Source: Paraglaciecola sp. T6c (GTDB taxonomy: Bacteria > Pseudomonadota > Gammaproteobacteria > Enterobacterales > Alteromonadaceae). Taken from it: a stretch of 64,000 bases of DNA. The notes beneath the pieces were generated by a model. The model ran no database searches. It was not told the DNA's origin and saw only the letters and a list, made by a program, of their open reading frames with translations. A program made the position numbers and the translations under genes. Below, in pieces: positions 37,482 to 46,240 of this stretch (the stretch's first letter is position 1; each line of letters begins with the position of its first letter). The DNA lies in the NCBI RefSeq assembly GCF_000014225.1, contig NC_008228.1:3968001-4032000 (forward strand). Reading direction: 5' to 3'.

Positions 37482-37712
37482 TCACGCTTTGAAAAAGTCG
37501 TCTCCTTGCTGACTCAGCATCGCCTCAATCTCTTCTATATCAGGTAATTGTGACGTTTCTGCGTCTTTTGACGGGCCGCAGGGTATCGCTTTTTGTTCGT
37601 CTGCCCATTCACCTAAATCAATTAGCTGACACTTCTTACTGCAAAAGGGTCGAAATGGACTACTTTCATGCCACTCGACCGATGTCTTACATGACGGACA
37701 ATTCACCTTCAT
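37482..37712 (-). CDS. yacG: YacG, zinc-binding DNA gyrase inhibitor
   Basis: A 76-residue protein with a zinc site formed by four cysteines in the sequence [12 protein letters not shown] and [17 protein letters not shown]. YacG binds GyrB and inhibits gyrase. The frame begins at 37730, but ATG at 37712 with GAGGAG seven bases upstream gives the family start MKVNCPSC. It follows zapD in the usual coaE-zapD-yacG order. The acidic tail after residue 50 is typical. Confidence 0.93.
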   Translation of the reverse strand: MKVNCPSCKTSVEWHESSPFRPFCSKKCQLIDLGEWADEQKAIPCGPSKDAETSQLPDIEEIEAMLSQQGDDFFKA

Positions 37713-37748
37713 GACCGGCTCCTCTCTCAAATCGTAAATCGTTGCTGG

Positions 37749-38501
37749 TCAACAACAGGCCAACTTGCACGTTACGTGTTCGTCCACTGTTGTTGAGCCC
37801 TGCATATTCGGTGTGAACAACATAAACCGGATCGCATAGCGATATTTATTGCCGCTTAACATGGGGTAGTAACCTTGATCAGTTGCACTGATAACCCGGA
37901 TAAGCTCATTTTTATCATCCGCAATGCCTTGGTAAAAACCTTTCGCCGCTTCTATTGGTACAAATCGGCCTCGTTCGCGCAAAAATGCCAGAATGACTTG
38001 TAAGCCGCGATCGATTAGATCGATGTCAGACATCCATCCTTTGATATCTCCTTGAATTCGCTCAAAAGGCTGTTGCAGCCAATAATGTAGGCTTGGCAAA
38101 TCGAAACTGCAGGTGCCTCCAGGTATGGAAAAACGTTGGCGTATCGCTGCAAGAAAGCGGTCTTCTTTTAAATCTGAACCGAATTTTTTGGCACTTTTAA
38201 GCTCTTCACGCAAACGCAATATCTGCTGCAAAGCAGACTGTAAAGCGTCGTTATCAATGTTGGGGTGCTGTGACCATAGAACAAGGTTTTTTTCTTGTAC
38301 TTCAATATCTTTTAGCACGTCTGTGCGAAGATCCAAACGCTCAAGTAAATCTAACAAAGTGAATAATGAAGATAGAAACTGAATATATTGCCAACTCTTG
38401 GTGGCTTCTTTCACTTGATTTAATTGTTGAAAAAGTTGCTCTAGGCGCAGATAAGTTCTGACCTTTTCATTGAGCGGAAATTCGTAAATGGCTTGGGGCA
38501 T
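37749..38501 (-). CDS. zapD: ZapD, cell-division Z-ring stabiliser
   Basis: A 250-residue mostly helical protein of the ZapD (YacF) family, which cross-links FtsZ filaments at midcell. The start MPQAIYEFPLNEKVRTYLRL corresponds to the family N-terminus; the frame is open 37 codons further upstream, but that extension is not part of the family, and GAGAG precedes the ATG at 38501. GGTCSFDLPSLHYWLQQPFERI in the middle (as a span) is typical. It lies between coaE and yacG. Confidence 0.93.
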   Translation of the reverse strand: MPQAIYEFPLNEKVRTYLRLEQLFQQLNQVKEATKSWQYIQFLSSLFTLLDLLERLDLRTDVLKDIEVQEKNLVLWSQHPNIDNDALQSALQQILRLREELKSAKKFGSDLKEDRFLAAIRQRFSIPGGTCSFDLPSLHYWLQQPFERIQGDIKGWMSDIDLIDRGLQVILAFLRERGRFVPIEAAKGFYQGIADDKNELIRVISATDQGYYPMLSGNKYRYAIRFMLFTPNMQGSTTVDEHVTCKLACC

Positions 38502-38631
38502 TACTCTCTCAAAGTTATGTGAATGTAGGTATGAAAAAAAGCGTAAACAGTTGGACAGCAAAAAGTCCAATTTGTTTATCATTCGATTTAATGCATCGAC
38601 ACAGCTATACAACGTCGATAATCAGCTTAAA

Positions 38632-39246
38632 TCAAGACTGGTCGATAGCGCCAGCGTACTTAAGGTAGCTATGATGAAGATTAGCAACCTGTTTTACCAG
38701 CGCGATTTCGTTGCCACTATTATCTATCACGTCATCAGCAACCTCAAGCCGTTGTTGCCTAGTCGCCTGAGACGCCATAATCGACTTGATCAACGTCTCA
38801 TCTGCTTTATCCCGCGCCATGCTTCGCTGCAATTGCATTTCCTCGGGCACATCGACGATCAGAACCCTATCGACAGTTTTGTAACTACCGTTTTCAACCA
38901 GTAGCGGGACGCTTAACATACAGTAGGCTGACGTCGCTTCGATTGTTTGACGCAAGGTTTCTTGTCTTATTAGGGGGTGTAGTAACGCATTGAGCCACGC
39001 TTTAGCCTGCTCATCACTGAAAATTATCTCCCGTAGTGCGCGCCGATTAAGGCATTGCCCTTGATCTAAAATCCCTGTACCAAATTTAGTAATAATGGCG
39101 CGCAAACCTTCGGTTCCCGGGGCTACCACATCTCTGGCAATCACATCCGCATCAATAATATCAACGTCTAACTTGGCGAACTCGTTGGTAACAGTCGTTT
39201 TACCGCTGCCAATTCCCCCGCTGATCCCAACAACATAGTTACTCAT
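38632..39246 (-). CDS. coaE: Dephospho-CoA kinase
   Basis: A 204-residue P-loop kinase that catalyses the last step of coenzyme A synthesis. Walker A GISGGIGSGKTTV lies at residues 7-19, followed by DADVIARDVVAPG (substrate lid region) and LLVENGSYKTVDRVLIVDVPEE. ATG at 39246 gives the family start MSNYVVGISG, and the longer upstream frame would overlap pilD. It is followed by zapD 130 bases later and preceded by pilD, the standard gammaproteobacterial order. Confidence 0.95.
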   Translation of the reverse strand: MSNYVVGISGGIGSGKTTVTNEFAKLDVDIIDADVIARDVVAPGTEGLRAIITKFGTGILDQGQCLNRRALREIIFSDEQAKAWLNALLHPLIRQETLRQTIEATSAYCMLSVPLLVENGSYKTVDRVLIVDVPEEMQLQRSMARDKADETLIKSIMASQATRQQRLEVADDVIDNSGNEIALVKQVANLHHSYLKYAGAIDQS

Positions 39247-39280
39247 AGCGCTTTCTCGTATCTTTTTATCATGATGTTGC

Positions 39281-40183
39281 TCATCGTATGCCAACCCACT
39301 GCCAGTAATAGTCAGAAATCCAATCTCCGTATAACAAGGTTAGCCAACCAGCAATGGCCAAATACGGTCCAAAGGGAATCGCTTGACCTTTGTCCTTGCC
39401 CTGAATTGTCAATATGCTAATTCCAATAACAGCGCCAACCAATGAAGACATGAGGATAACGATAGGCAAATACTGCCATCCCAACCAAGCACCAAGCGCA
39501 GCCAGTAGTTTGAAGTCTCCATACCCCATGCCTTCCTTACCTGTGAGTAACTTGAATGCCCAATACACAGACCAAAGACTTAAATAGCCTGTGGTCGCCC
39601 CTATGATCGAATCTGTGGGTGTTACGTCAGGGTTAATAATACTGAACAGTAATCCCATCCACAGTAACGGTAGCGTGAGCTGGTCAGGCAACAACATGGT
39701 ATCAATATCGATAAAAATCAGCGCAACCAAAACCCAAGTCAGCACCACGGCTGCAAGCGCTGACCAAGAATAACCAAAATGCCAGGCTATCCACACGGAG
39801 CAAAATGCAGTGCCTAGCTCAACAAGAGGGTAACGAACTGAAATAGCGTTTTGACATTGGCTGCATTTCCCTCTAAGCAACAACCAGCTTAGCACCGGGA
39901 TATTTTCCCACGCCCGAATTTTATGCTGGCAGTTTGGACAGGTCGAATCAGGTTTCACAAGGTTAAAATTTGCAGGCTCAGTAGGTGCCTTGCTAGGCGT
40001 ATTTTCGAGCGCTGTGTCAGTATCAAAGTGCGCGTGAAAATCCGCTTTCCAGCTGCGCTCCATCATAATGGGTAAGCGATAAATAACCACATTCAAGAAG
40101 CTACCTATCATCAAGCTAATGATAAAAACGAAACCGAGGAAAAAAATGAGAGAGTCAGCCATCAGCTGAAAAATTGCATCCAT
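39281..40183 (-). CDS. pilD: PilD, type IV prepilin peptidase and N-methyltransferase
   Basis: A 300-residue membrane enzyme that removes prepilin leaders and methylates the new N-terminus. The N-terminal GSFLNVVIYRLPIMMERSW, the cytoplasmic zinc site CPNC...CSQC and the two catalytic aspartates in IFIDIDTMLLPDQLTLP and MGYGDFKLLAALGAWLGW are all present. Membrane segments number about seven or eight. It follows pilC by about 106 bases and would process PilA encoded just upstream. Confidence 0.95.
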   Translation of the reverse strand: MDAIFQLMADSLIFFLGFVFIISLMIGSFLNVVIYRLPIMMERSWKADFHAHFDTDTALENTPSKAPTEPANFNLVKPDSTCPNCQHKIRAWENIPVLSWLLLRGKCSQCQNAISVRYPLVELGTAFCSVWIAWHFGYSWSALAAVVLTWVLVALIFIDIDTMLLPDQLTLPLLWMGLLFSIINPDVTPTDSIIGATTGYLSLWSVYWAFKLLTGKEGMGYGDFKLLAALGAWLGWQYLPIVILMSSLVGAVIGISILTIQGKDKGQAIPFGPYLAIAGWLTLLYGDWISDYYWQWVGIR

Positions 40184-40289
40184 TGTACAGAGCTTTTAAA
40201 GGCGATTAATGGTCGCTAGCTTGCCAGAAAAGGCAAGGCGAAACTAGGCCTCAGGATAGATTGTACGGCTGTTGCAGCCTTTTTACTCC

Positions 40290-41495
40290 TTAAACAACAT
40301 TACCCATTTCGAATATCGGTAAATACATGGCAACAATCAAACCACCAATCACCACCCCAAGCACGGCCATTATCATAGGCTCTAGTAAGCTGGTTAGACC
40401 ATCCACCATATCGTCGACTTCTGCTTCGTATATCGTCGCGATTTTACTCAGCATATCATCTACTGCGCCGGCCTCTTCACCAATAGCAACCATTTGTGTC
40501 ACCATATCAGGAAATACAGCCGTGGCGCGCATGGCCGTGTTCATTTGCGTACCGCCAGCGACTTCTTTTTTAACGAATAAAATAGCATCCCGAAACACCG
40601 CATTACCCGACGCTCCTGCGGCAGAATCAAGGGCACCGATTAACGGAACGCCCGCAGCAAAAGTCGTGGCTAAGGTGCGACTAAAGCGCGCCACCGCGGC
40701 TTTTTTTAATATTTCTCCAATCACAGGGATTTTAAGCATTTTGCCATCTAGACTGTCTCGTAATCGTTTTGATTTTTTATAAGTCTTACTGAATACAATA
40801 CTCGCTACCACTAAGCCCGCCCCCACGAACAGACCGTAGTCTTGCAAAAAGCGGGAAATAGCCAACACAAACTGAGTAAATGCCGGCAACTCAGCACCAA
40901 AGCTACTGAAAATTTCTTCAAATTGCGGTACCACGAATATGAGCAATATGGTGGTGACAATAAAGGCCACTACAATAACGGCCACCGGATAAAACATGGC
41001 TTTTTTAATTTTTGATTTTAACGCTTCAGCCTTTTCTTTGTACGTGGCGATCCTGTCGTAAATGGTTTCAAGGGCACCCGATTGCTCTCCGGTCGACACT
41101 AAATCGCAATACAAATCATCAAATTGCTCTGGATGTTTGCGCAGCGCACTTGAAAAAGGATTACCCGCTTTTACTTCGCCGCCTATTTCCCCCAGCATTT
41201 TGCGCATATTCGGGTTGTTATGCCCACCCGCTATCATATCTATGGTTTGAATTAAGGTGACCCCAGCGCTTAACATCGTCGCGATTTGCCGAGAGATAAT
41301 ACTGATGTCCACGGGTTTGATTTTCTGAGCACCGAAGAAAGGCTTTGAGAGCTTTTTGACTTTCTTAGCCGATACGCCTTGGCGACGTAACAGGTTTTTT
41401 GCTTCTAATACCGATAACGCACTGATCTCCCCTTTCACAGTTTGACCTTTACGGTTGGCTCCGCTCCATACAAAGGTAGTGGTGGCTTTTGGCAT
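40290..41495 (-). CDS. pilC: PilC, type IV pilus inner-membrane platform protein
   Basis: A 401-residue polytopic protein of the GspF/PilC family, with two repeats of the T2SSF domain (about residues 65-190 and 270-395) and three membrane segments. Visible stretches are IISRQIATMLSAGVTLIQTI and the C-terminal GLTSLLEPMIMAVLGVVIGG, given as spans. It forms the platform on which the assembly and retraction ATPases act. It lies 64 bases after pilA; the assembly ATPase gene pilB, which usually separates them, is absent. Confidence 0.95.
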   Translation of the reverse strand: MPKATTTFVWSGANRKGQTVKGEISALSVLEAKNLLRRQGVSAKKVKKLSKPFFGAQKIKPVDISIISRQIATMLSAGVTLIQTIDMIAGGHNNPNMRKMLGEIGGEVKAGNPFSSALRKHPEQFDDLYCDLVSTGEQSGALETIYDRIATYKEKAEALKSKIKKAMFYPVAVIVVAFIVTTILLIFVVPQFEEIFSSFGAELPAFTQFVLAISRFLQDYGLFVGAGLVVASIVFSKTYKKSKRLRDSLDGKMLKIPVIGEILKKAAVARFSRTLATTFAAGVPLIGALDSAAGASGNAVFRDAILFVKKEVAGGTQMNTAMRATAVFPDMVTQMVAIGEEAGAVDDMLSKIATIYEAEVDDMVDGLTSLLEPMIMAVLGVVIGGLIVAMYLPIFEMGNVV

Positions 41496-41513
41496 AGGGC
41501 GCTCTCTTAAATG

Positions 41514-41537
41514 AAAAAGCCCAGCAAGAGGCTGGGC
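41514..41537 (-). terminator. Terminator between pilA and pilC
   Basis: On the minus strand GCCCAGC pairs with GCTGGGC around CTCTT, followed by TTTTTCATTT. It lies 20 bases after the pilA stop and just upstream of pilC, so pilin mRNA can be made in excess over pilC-pilD. Confidence 0.88.
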
Positions 41538-41559
41538 AGAAATTCGTTTTGTTAGCTAA

Positions 41560-42006
41560 TTAACATAAGTTAGCAGCAATACAACCACCTGAAGTAGCCC
41601 AGTTGACCGAGCCATCAGCAACAGTGCCGGTTAACACATAAGTTTCAGCGGCGGTAACACCAGACTGCACATCAGCGTTAGGAGTGACAGTTACGACGTA
41701 TCCAGCTGCTTCTGTTCCTGAGATCACCACGGTGTTCACTAGATCACCTGACGCCCAGCCAGCTTGATCGGCAAGATCATCACAGTTTGCCGGAATACCG
41801 GTTTGCACACAGATTTCAACAGCCGTTTTCGCTGGGCCAGCGGCTGACACCACTTCACTGAAGCCGGCTTTTGCCGTGTAAGTTTGATAGGCAGGTAGAG
41901 CTATCATGGCTAAGATGCCGATGATGGCCACCACGATCATTAATTCGATTAAGGTAAAACCGCTTTGTTTTTTTGTCGCGACTGTATTGATGTCAGTTGT
42001 GTTCAT
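41560..42006 (-). CDS. pilA: PilA, type IV major pilin precursor
   Basis: A 148-residue prepilin. The peptidase site is [27 protein letters not shown], with mature Phe1 and Glu5, followed by the hydrophobic N-terminal helix. The leader is 16 residues, longer than typical IVa leaders of 5 to 8. The C-terminal domain carries two cysteine pairs ([14 protein letters not shown] and GGCIAANLC), the latter likely closing the D-loop. ATG at 42006 has AGGAG seven bases upstream, and a sigma-70-like promoter is seen at 42095-42122. It may serve adhesion, twitching or DNA uptake. Confidence 0.93.
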   Translation of the reverse strand: MNTTDINTVATKKQSGFTLIELMIVVAIIGILAMIALPAYQTYTAKAGFSEVVSAAGPAKTAVEICVQTGIPANCDDLADQAGWASGDLVNTVVISGTEAAGYVVTVTPNADVQSGVTAAETYVLTGTVADGSVNWATSGGCIAANLC

Positions 42007-42094
42007 GGAGCTCTCCTGCACTTGCTCGGTGCATGTTTTGTAAGTTGGGCCCTAGTCACGATTTTGTAACAAGGCGTGTTGTTAATTCCAGTTC

Positions 42095-42122
42095 AGTATA
42101 GAACGCCCCGACCAACTGACAA
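42095..42122 (-). promoter_or_regulatory. Sigma-70-like promoter of pilA
   Basis: On the minus strand TTGTCA (42117-42122) and TATACT (42095-42100) are 16 bases apart, giving a leader of about 80 bases. I found no TGGCAC-N5-TTGC element, so a sigma-54 promoter like that of pseudomonad pilA is not supported. Confidence 0.55.
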
Positions 42123-42210
42123 GTATGCAGGGCTATACCTAGGTTTATGAAATTAGTAACTTAACTCATTACCAACCAGATCCTATTGAAAAATAAGGCG
42201 GTATCAAAAA

Positions 42211-43053
42211 TTAACCGACTACGCGCAATGATAAATCAATGGCTTGCACATGTTTGGTGAGTGCACCACTTGAAATGTAATCCACTCCCACTTGTGCAAG
42301 TTCAGTAATACGCTCTTTGGTGATATTACCGGACACTTCCAATTTACTCGCACCTTGGGTCAATGCGACGGCTTGACGCGTGTCCTGTAATGAGAAATTA
42401 TCCAGCATAATAATATCCGCTTTCGCATCTAATGCCTGTTTGAGTTCTTCTAAGTTTTCTACTTCCACCTCAACAGGAATATCAGGGTGCATTTCACGCG
42501 CTTTTCCTATCGCATTAGCGATAGAGCCACAGGCCAAAATGTGGTTCTCTTTAATCAAATATGCATCAAACAAACCGATACGATGGTTTTTGCCACCGCC
42601 ACAGGTCACGGCATATTTTTGCGCTAGGCGCATGCCTGGAAGGGTTTTGCGGGTATCCAGCAGCTTAGTGTTACTGTCCCCTAAAGCTTGTACATAATCA
42701 GCTACAACGGTGGCAGTACCAGACAATGTTTGTAAGAAGTTTAACGCTGTTCGCTCACCGGTCAAAATCACCCGGGCGTTACCGCTAATCTGACACAATA
42801 CGGTATCTGCTTTAACGTGCTGCGCATCCTCTACATGCCAATTGATGTCGATATTGTCGTCCAACTGCATGAATGTCGCATTCACCCATTCCTTACCCGC
42901 AAGCACACAATCTTCACGGGTGATAATGTTCACCACGATTTGCTGGGGTTCAGGGATGAGGTTGGCAGTAATGTCGCCCATGGTGCAGTCTGGGCCGCCT
43001 AAATCTTCGAGTAATGCGGCTTTAACGGCCTCTTGAATTGCGTGTTGTAACAT
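42211..43053 (-). CDS. nadC: Quinolinate phosphoribosyltransferase
   Basis: A 280-residue enzyme of the de novo NAD pathway converting quinolinate and PRPP to nicotinate mononucleotide. Motifs include GPDCTMGDITA near the N-terminus, LLDTRKTLPGMRLAQKYAV and GGGKNHRIGLFDAYLIKENH in the middle and IMLDNFSLQDTRQAV and VDYISSGALTKHV near the C-terminus, together forming the active site. Length is normal. It lies between pilA and ampD, as in many gammaproteobacteria. Confidence 0.95.
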   Translation of the reverse strand: MLQHAIQEAVKAALLEDLGGPDCTMGDITANLIPEPQQIVVNIITREDCVLAGKEWVNATFMQLDDNIDINWHVEDAQHVKADTVLCQISGNARVILTGERTALNFLQTLSGTATVVADYVQALGDSNTKLLDTRKTLPGMRLAQKYAVTCGGGKNHRIGLFDAYLIKENHILACGSIANAIGKAREMHPDIPVEVEVENLEELKQALDAKADIIMLDNFSLQDTRQAVALTQGASKLEVSGNITKERITELAQVGVDYISSGALTKHVQAIDLSLRVVG

Positions 43054-43100
43054 GTTGACTCTTTATTTATGAATAGGAAAATTTAACGATGAGCAAAGCG

Positions 43101-43637
43101 TTAATCGCTTCGCAGTATTAGCTGGTCGCCTCTTTGCGCGAATTCTACTTGTTTCAAGGCGCTCATCCCAAGCAATATCTCATTGCCCATCATACCGGGA
43201 TTCAAATGCGCCGTGACATTGCGTAAAACAATACCGCCAATTTGCAGTTCATCAATACTGGTTTGTGAGACGCGTAAACGCCCATTGGCTGTTTGCACCC
43301 AAGCTTGACGACCGGGCGTTAGCCCAAGCGACGGACCGAGCGCGCTGGGGATTGACACATTAGTCGCGCCGGTGTCCAACATAAATACAACCGGCTGAGC
43401 ATTGATTAAACCACTAGTGACGTAATGCCCGTATCGATTTTGCTGCAGTTGTACCTCGATACGCTCACCTCGGGTTTGGCTTTGTGGCGTCGTATTAGGA
43501 TTAAGTTGCTGAGCAAGTTGTTTATGAAACAATAAGGTCAAAAGGCCCAACCCTGCGGCCCAAGCCAATATCAGCATCCATTTACCCATTGGGCTTTGGT
43601 CAGTCTGTGCGGCCTGCAATGGCCCATCTTTTGGCAT
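43101..43637 (-). CDS. Membrane-anchored retropepsin-like aspartic protease
   Basis: A 178-residue protein with one N-terminal membrane segment (about residues 20-40) and a periplasmic domain resembling clan AA retropepsins (TIGR02281-like). The catalytic motif is seen in VVFMLDTGATNVSIPSALG, and later LLGMSALKQVEF supplies the family's flap/C-terminal motif. Such single-domain proteases probably act as dimers. The function in bacteria is little known. It lies 47 bases upstream of nadC on the same strand. Confidence 0.8.
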   Translation of the reverse strand: MPKDGPLQAAQTDQSPMGKWMLILAWAAGLGLLTLLFHKQLAQQLNPNTTPQSQTRGERIEVQLQQNRYGHYVTSGLINAQPVVFMLDTGATNVSIPSALGPSLGLTPGRQAWVQTANGRLRVSQTSIDELQIGGIVLRNVTAHLNPGMMGNEILLGMSALKQVEFAQRGDQLILRSD

Positions 43638-43704
43638 ATTCGATTCGACTTTTATCTTGTGACGTTAAATAATACCAACCTCACTGAGATTTAACAGGGT
43701 TGCT

Positions 43705-44289
43705 GTGTTGTCCTCATTATCACCATCTGATATTTTCACTCGATTAACCATCAATCAGCATAGCGTTGTGCAAGCGCGGCACATCACAACGACTCACAAA
43801 GATGAACGCCCAGACCCACAAGATATTTCCGTTTTGGTTATCCATAATATATCGCTGCCGCCAAATCAGTTCGATAATAGCTACATTGAAGACTTTTTTG
43901 TCGGCAAGCTCGACCCAGCTGCACACCCTTTCTTTGAAGAGATCCACCAAATGCGTGTGTCAGCCCATTGCGTGATTAAGCGTAACGGTGAAGTCATTCA
44001 GTTTGTGCCCTTTGATGAACGAGCTTGGCACGCTGGGGTGTCCAGTTTTCAAGGACGTGAGCGTTGTAACGACTATTCCATCGGCATTGAGCTTGAGGGA
44101 ACTGATGACAGCGACTATACGACAAAGCAGTATGACGCATTAGAGCAACTCGCCAAGGCTATCATGCTGGCTTACCCAAAAATCACACTTGGGCGAATAG
44201 TAGGGCATAATGATATTGCCCCTGGCCGAAAAACGGACCCAGGAAGGTCATTTAACTGGCAACGCCTAAGACAAGGTTTGTGTCTTTAA
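43705..44289 (+). CDS. ampD: AmpD, 1,6-anhydro-muropeptide amidase
   Basis: A 194-residue cytoplasmic amidase that cuts the peptide from 1,6-anhydro-muropeptides in cell-wall recycling. The zinc ligands are His47 in LVIHNISLPP, His168 in VGHNDIAPGRKTDPG and Asp178 in the same motif; the family loop YSIGIELEGTDDSDYT is also present. The start is GTG at 43705 with AGGG just upstream; no ATG is available. It is followed by ampE, as in enterobacteria. Confidence 0.94.
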   Translation: MLSSLSPSDIFTRLTINQHSVVQARHITTTHKDERPDPQDISVLVIHNISLPPNQFDNSYIEDFFVGKLDPAAHPFFEEIHQMRVSAHCVIKRNGEVIQFVPFDERAWHAGVSSFQGRERCNDYSIGIELEGTDDSDYTTKQYDALEQLAKAIMLAYPKITLGRIVGHNDIAPGRKTDPGRSFNWQRLRQGLCL

Positions 44290-44298
44290 CAAAATATA

Positions 44299-44334
44299 AA
44301 AATAATGATAAAAATAATGATAATAATAATAAAA
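44299..44334. repeat. AT-rich short tandem repeat between ampD and ampE
   Basis: Two copies of AATAATGATAA with a 12-base period (44301 and 44313) are followed by AAT triplets, just before the GAGG ribosome site of ampE. Such tracts can slip during replication. Confidence 0.8.
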
Positions 44335-44348
44335 GTGAGGAATAAGAC

Positions 44349-45161
44349 ATGACCTTGATCAGTTTATTACTAGTGCTTTTTGTGGAGCGCGTGACGACTA
44401 AATCCAGATACTGGCAGGCCGACTTTTATAGCACTAAATACTTAGCTGCGTGGCAAAAGCGCGATGGGTTATCGAGTGACACTTCATTGCTATTTTTACT
44501 CGTAGCGATTGTCATTCCCCCTGTGATTATTTTTTGTTTTTTGAGCTTTGCCGTTGGTCAGATTATCGCGTTTATCATCAGCACGACCATACTCATGGTG
44601 TGCATGGGCTGCCCTAGCGTTCGTGCAACCTACAAATGCTATTTACAGGCCGCTAATCGCGGTGACATGGAAGCGTGTAGCTTATACGAAGACCAAATCT
44701 GTGACCGCGAACAGATCTCGGCCACATTCGGGCAAAATTTAGTCTGGCAAAATTATCGACACTATGCCGCAGTCATTTTATTCTTTGTACTGCTTGGTGC
44801 ACCAGGCGCTGTTTTTTACGTATTGGCGCGGGCGGTTCAATCTCAAATGGCCTTTGAGAATAAAACCGCCAATCAACTCATGCATGTTCTTGATTGGTTG
44901 CCTGTACGCATTACCTCTTTAGGCTTTTTGTTGGTTGGGCATTTCTCTCGTGCGCTGCCTATTTGGCTGGGACACTTTCTCACGCCGAGCATTTCCGCTA
45001 AGAAATTACTGGTGGATGTGTCAAGAGCGGCAGAAGATATCGAGCCAAATGAACGCAATTGCACTGAAGAGCCTTGTACTCTCGTCAAGCTAGCAAAACG
45101 AAATATTCTATTCTTAATGGCCGTTATCGCTGGATTAACCCTTGGTGGTTGGCTTAGTTGA
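44349..45161 (+). CDS. ampE: AmpE, membrane protein of the ampDE operon
   Basis: A 270-residue inner-membrane protein with about four membrane segments. The N-terminal MTLISLLLVLFVERVTTKS and the central stretch ENLVWQNYRHYAAVILFF-like region (here QNLVWQNYRHYAAVILFF) resemble AmpE/CobD-like proteins. Escherichia coli AmpE is 284 residues. Its biochemical role is unclear; genetically it is tied to ampD and beta-lactamase induction. GAGG precedes the ATG. It is 59 bases after ampD. Confidence 0.88.
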   Translation: MTLISLLLVLFVERVTTKSRYWQADFYSTKYLAAWQKRDGLSSDTSLLFLLVAIVIPPVIIFCFLSFAVGQIIAFIISTTILMVCMGCPSVRATYKCYLQAANRGDMEACSLYEDQICDREQISATFGQNLVWQNYRHYAAVILFFVLLGAPGAVFYVLARAVQSQMAFENKTANQLMHVLDWLPVRITSLGFLLVGHFSRALPIWLGHFLTPSISAKKLLVDVSRAAEDIEPNERNCTEEPCTLVKLAKRNILFLMAVIAGLTLGGWLS

Positions 45162-45261
45162 CACATCAGACCAGCCGGGGTGAATCCCCTTAATCTCCCG
45201 CAATTTGGGTTATCTGTTCACTTTTTTTTACTTTATTCAGCTCCTTTTAAGCAAATAGACA

Positions 45262-45316
45262 TTTACCCAATGGCGATACTGCTCTAAGCTATTGGGTCAA
45301 TTGGTCTTACCAATTG
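45262..45316 (+). promoter_or_regulatory. pdhR promoter with perfect PdhR operator
   Basis: TTTACC (about 45262-45267) and TAAGCT (about 45285-45290) form a plausible promoter with a 17-base spacer. Immediately downstream CAATTGGTCTTACCAATTG at 45298-45316 is a perfect palindrome matching the PdhR consensus ATTGGTnnnACCAAT. Binding there would block transcription of pdhR and the following pyruvate dehydrogenase genes until pyruvate releases PdhR. Confidence 0.85.
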
Positions 45317-45378
45317 TCCAATTTGCATGTTTTACGTCCCGAGCGTGCGATTTTAAAAGACAGGAGTGGTTACACGAC

Positions 45379-46134
45379 ATGCAGCATGTTCGTACAAAAA
45401 AATTGTCCGATGAAATAATGGAGCGAATTGAATCCATGTTAATTGACGGCACTTTTCTTTCTGGACAAAAAATGCCGTCTGAACGTGAGCTGGCATTAAA
45501 GTTTGCGGTGTCTCGTCCTTCCGTTCGTGAAGCAATACAAAAATTGGAAGCCAAAGGACTAGTTGAACGCAAGCAAGGCGGCGGAACATTTGTAAAACGT
45601 CGGATGAACACGTTGCTCACCGACCCGTTAATGGCCTTGTTAACCACGCGGCCTGAAACGCAATTTGATTTATTAGAATTTCGTCACGCGCTCGAAGGAA
45701 TGGCAGCTTATTACGCTGCGTTACGGGGACAACAGAGTGATTACGACGCCTTGCAAAATGCACTGTTAAACTTACCCAGTGCAACGCAGCAAAGTGATCA
45801 CAATAAAGAAGCCGAAGCATTGGTTGAATTTTATCTAACAATGGCTATTGCAGCCCATAACGTGGTGTTATTACATGTTATGCGCAGCTTCGAAGCCCTT
45901 TTAAAAGATAATATTTATCGAAATTTAGTTTTTTTATCTGCCTACCCTGACGCTCAGCTGATGATTAATTCTCAACGTAAAAATATTGTACAAGCCATTA
46001 TTAACCGTGACCCTGAATTGGCTCGCGAGGCAAGTAACGAACACCTTGGATACATAGAAAAAACCTTGTTAGATATTAATCGTCAAGACATGCGTATACA
46101 AAGAGCGTTGCGAAGAATAGAAGTAAAAGAGTAG
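45379..46134 (+). CDS. pdhR: PdhR, pyruvate-responsive GntR/FadR-type repressor
   Basis: A 251-residue regulator with a GntR winged helix-turn-helix (about residues 10-75, with KMPSERELALKFAVSRPSVR and LVERKQGGGTFV) and a FadR-type helical ligand-binding domain. It represses the pdh operon in the absence of pyruvate. The frame opens at 45292, inside the operator, so ATG at 45379 is the realistic start; AGGAG lies 12 bases upstream. It is directly followed by aceE. Confidence 0.93.
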   Translation: MQHVRTKKLSDEIMERIESMLIDGTFLSGQKMPSERELALKFAVSRPSVREAIQKLEAKGLVERKQGGGTFVKRRMNTLLTDPLMALLTTRPETQFDLLEFRHALEGMAAYYAALRGQQSDYDALQNALLNLPSATQQSDHNKEAEALVEFYLTMAIAAHNVVLLHVMRSFEALLKDNIYRNLVFLSAYPDAQLMINSQRKNIVQAIINRDPELAREASNEHLGYIEKTLLDINRQDMRIQRALRRIEVKE

Positions 46135-46240
46135 TCGTTTTAAGTAAACAATGAATCGCTTTTATGACCGGTATGCACTACATAAGTGCTACTGAAATAA
46201 AAGTAAATTTGATAAACAACTTTAAATATAGGAGAGCACC

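Noticed and set aside
42022-42210. Sigma-54 promoter for pilA, as in Pseudomonas
   Set aside because: No TGGCAC-N5-TTGC match was found on the minus strand; a sigma-70-like pair fits better.
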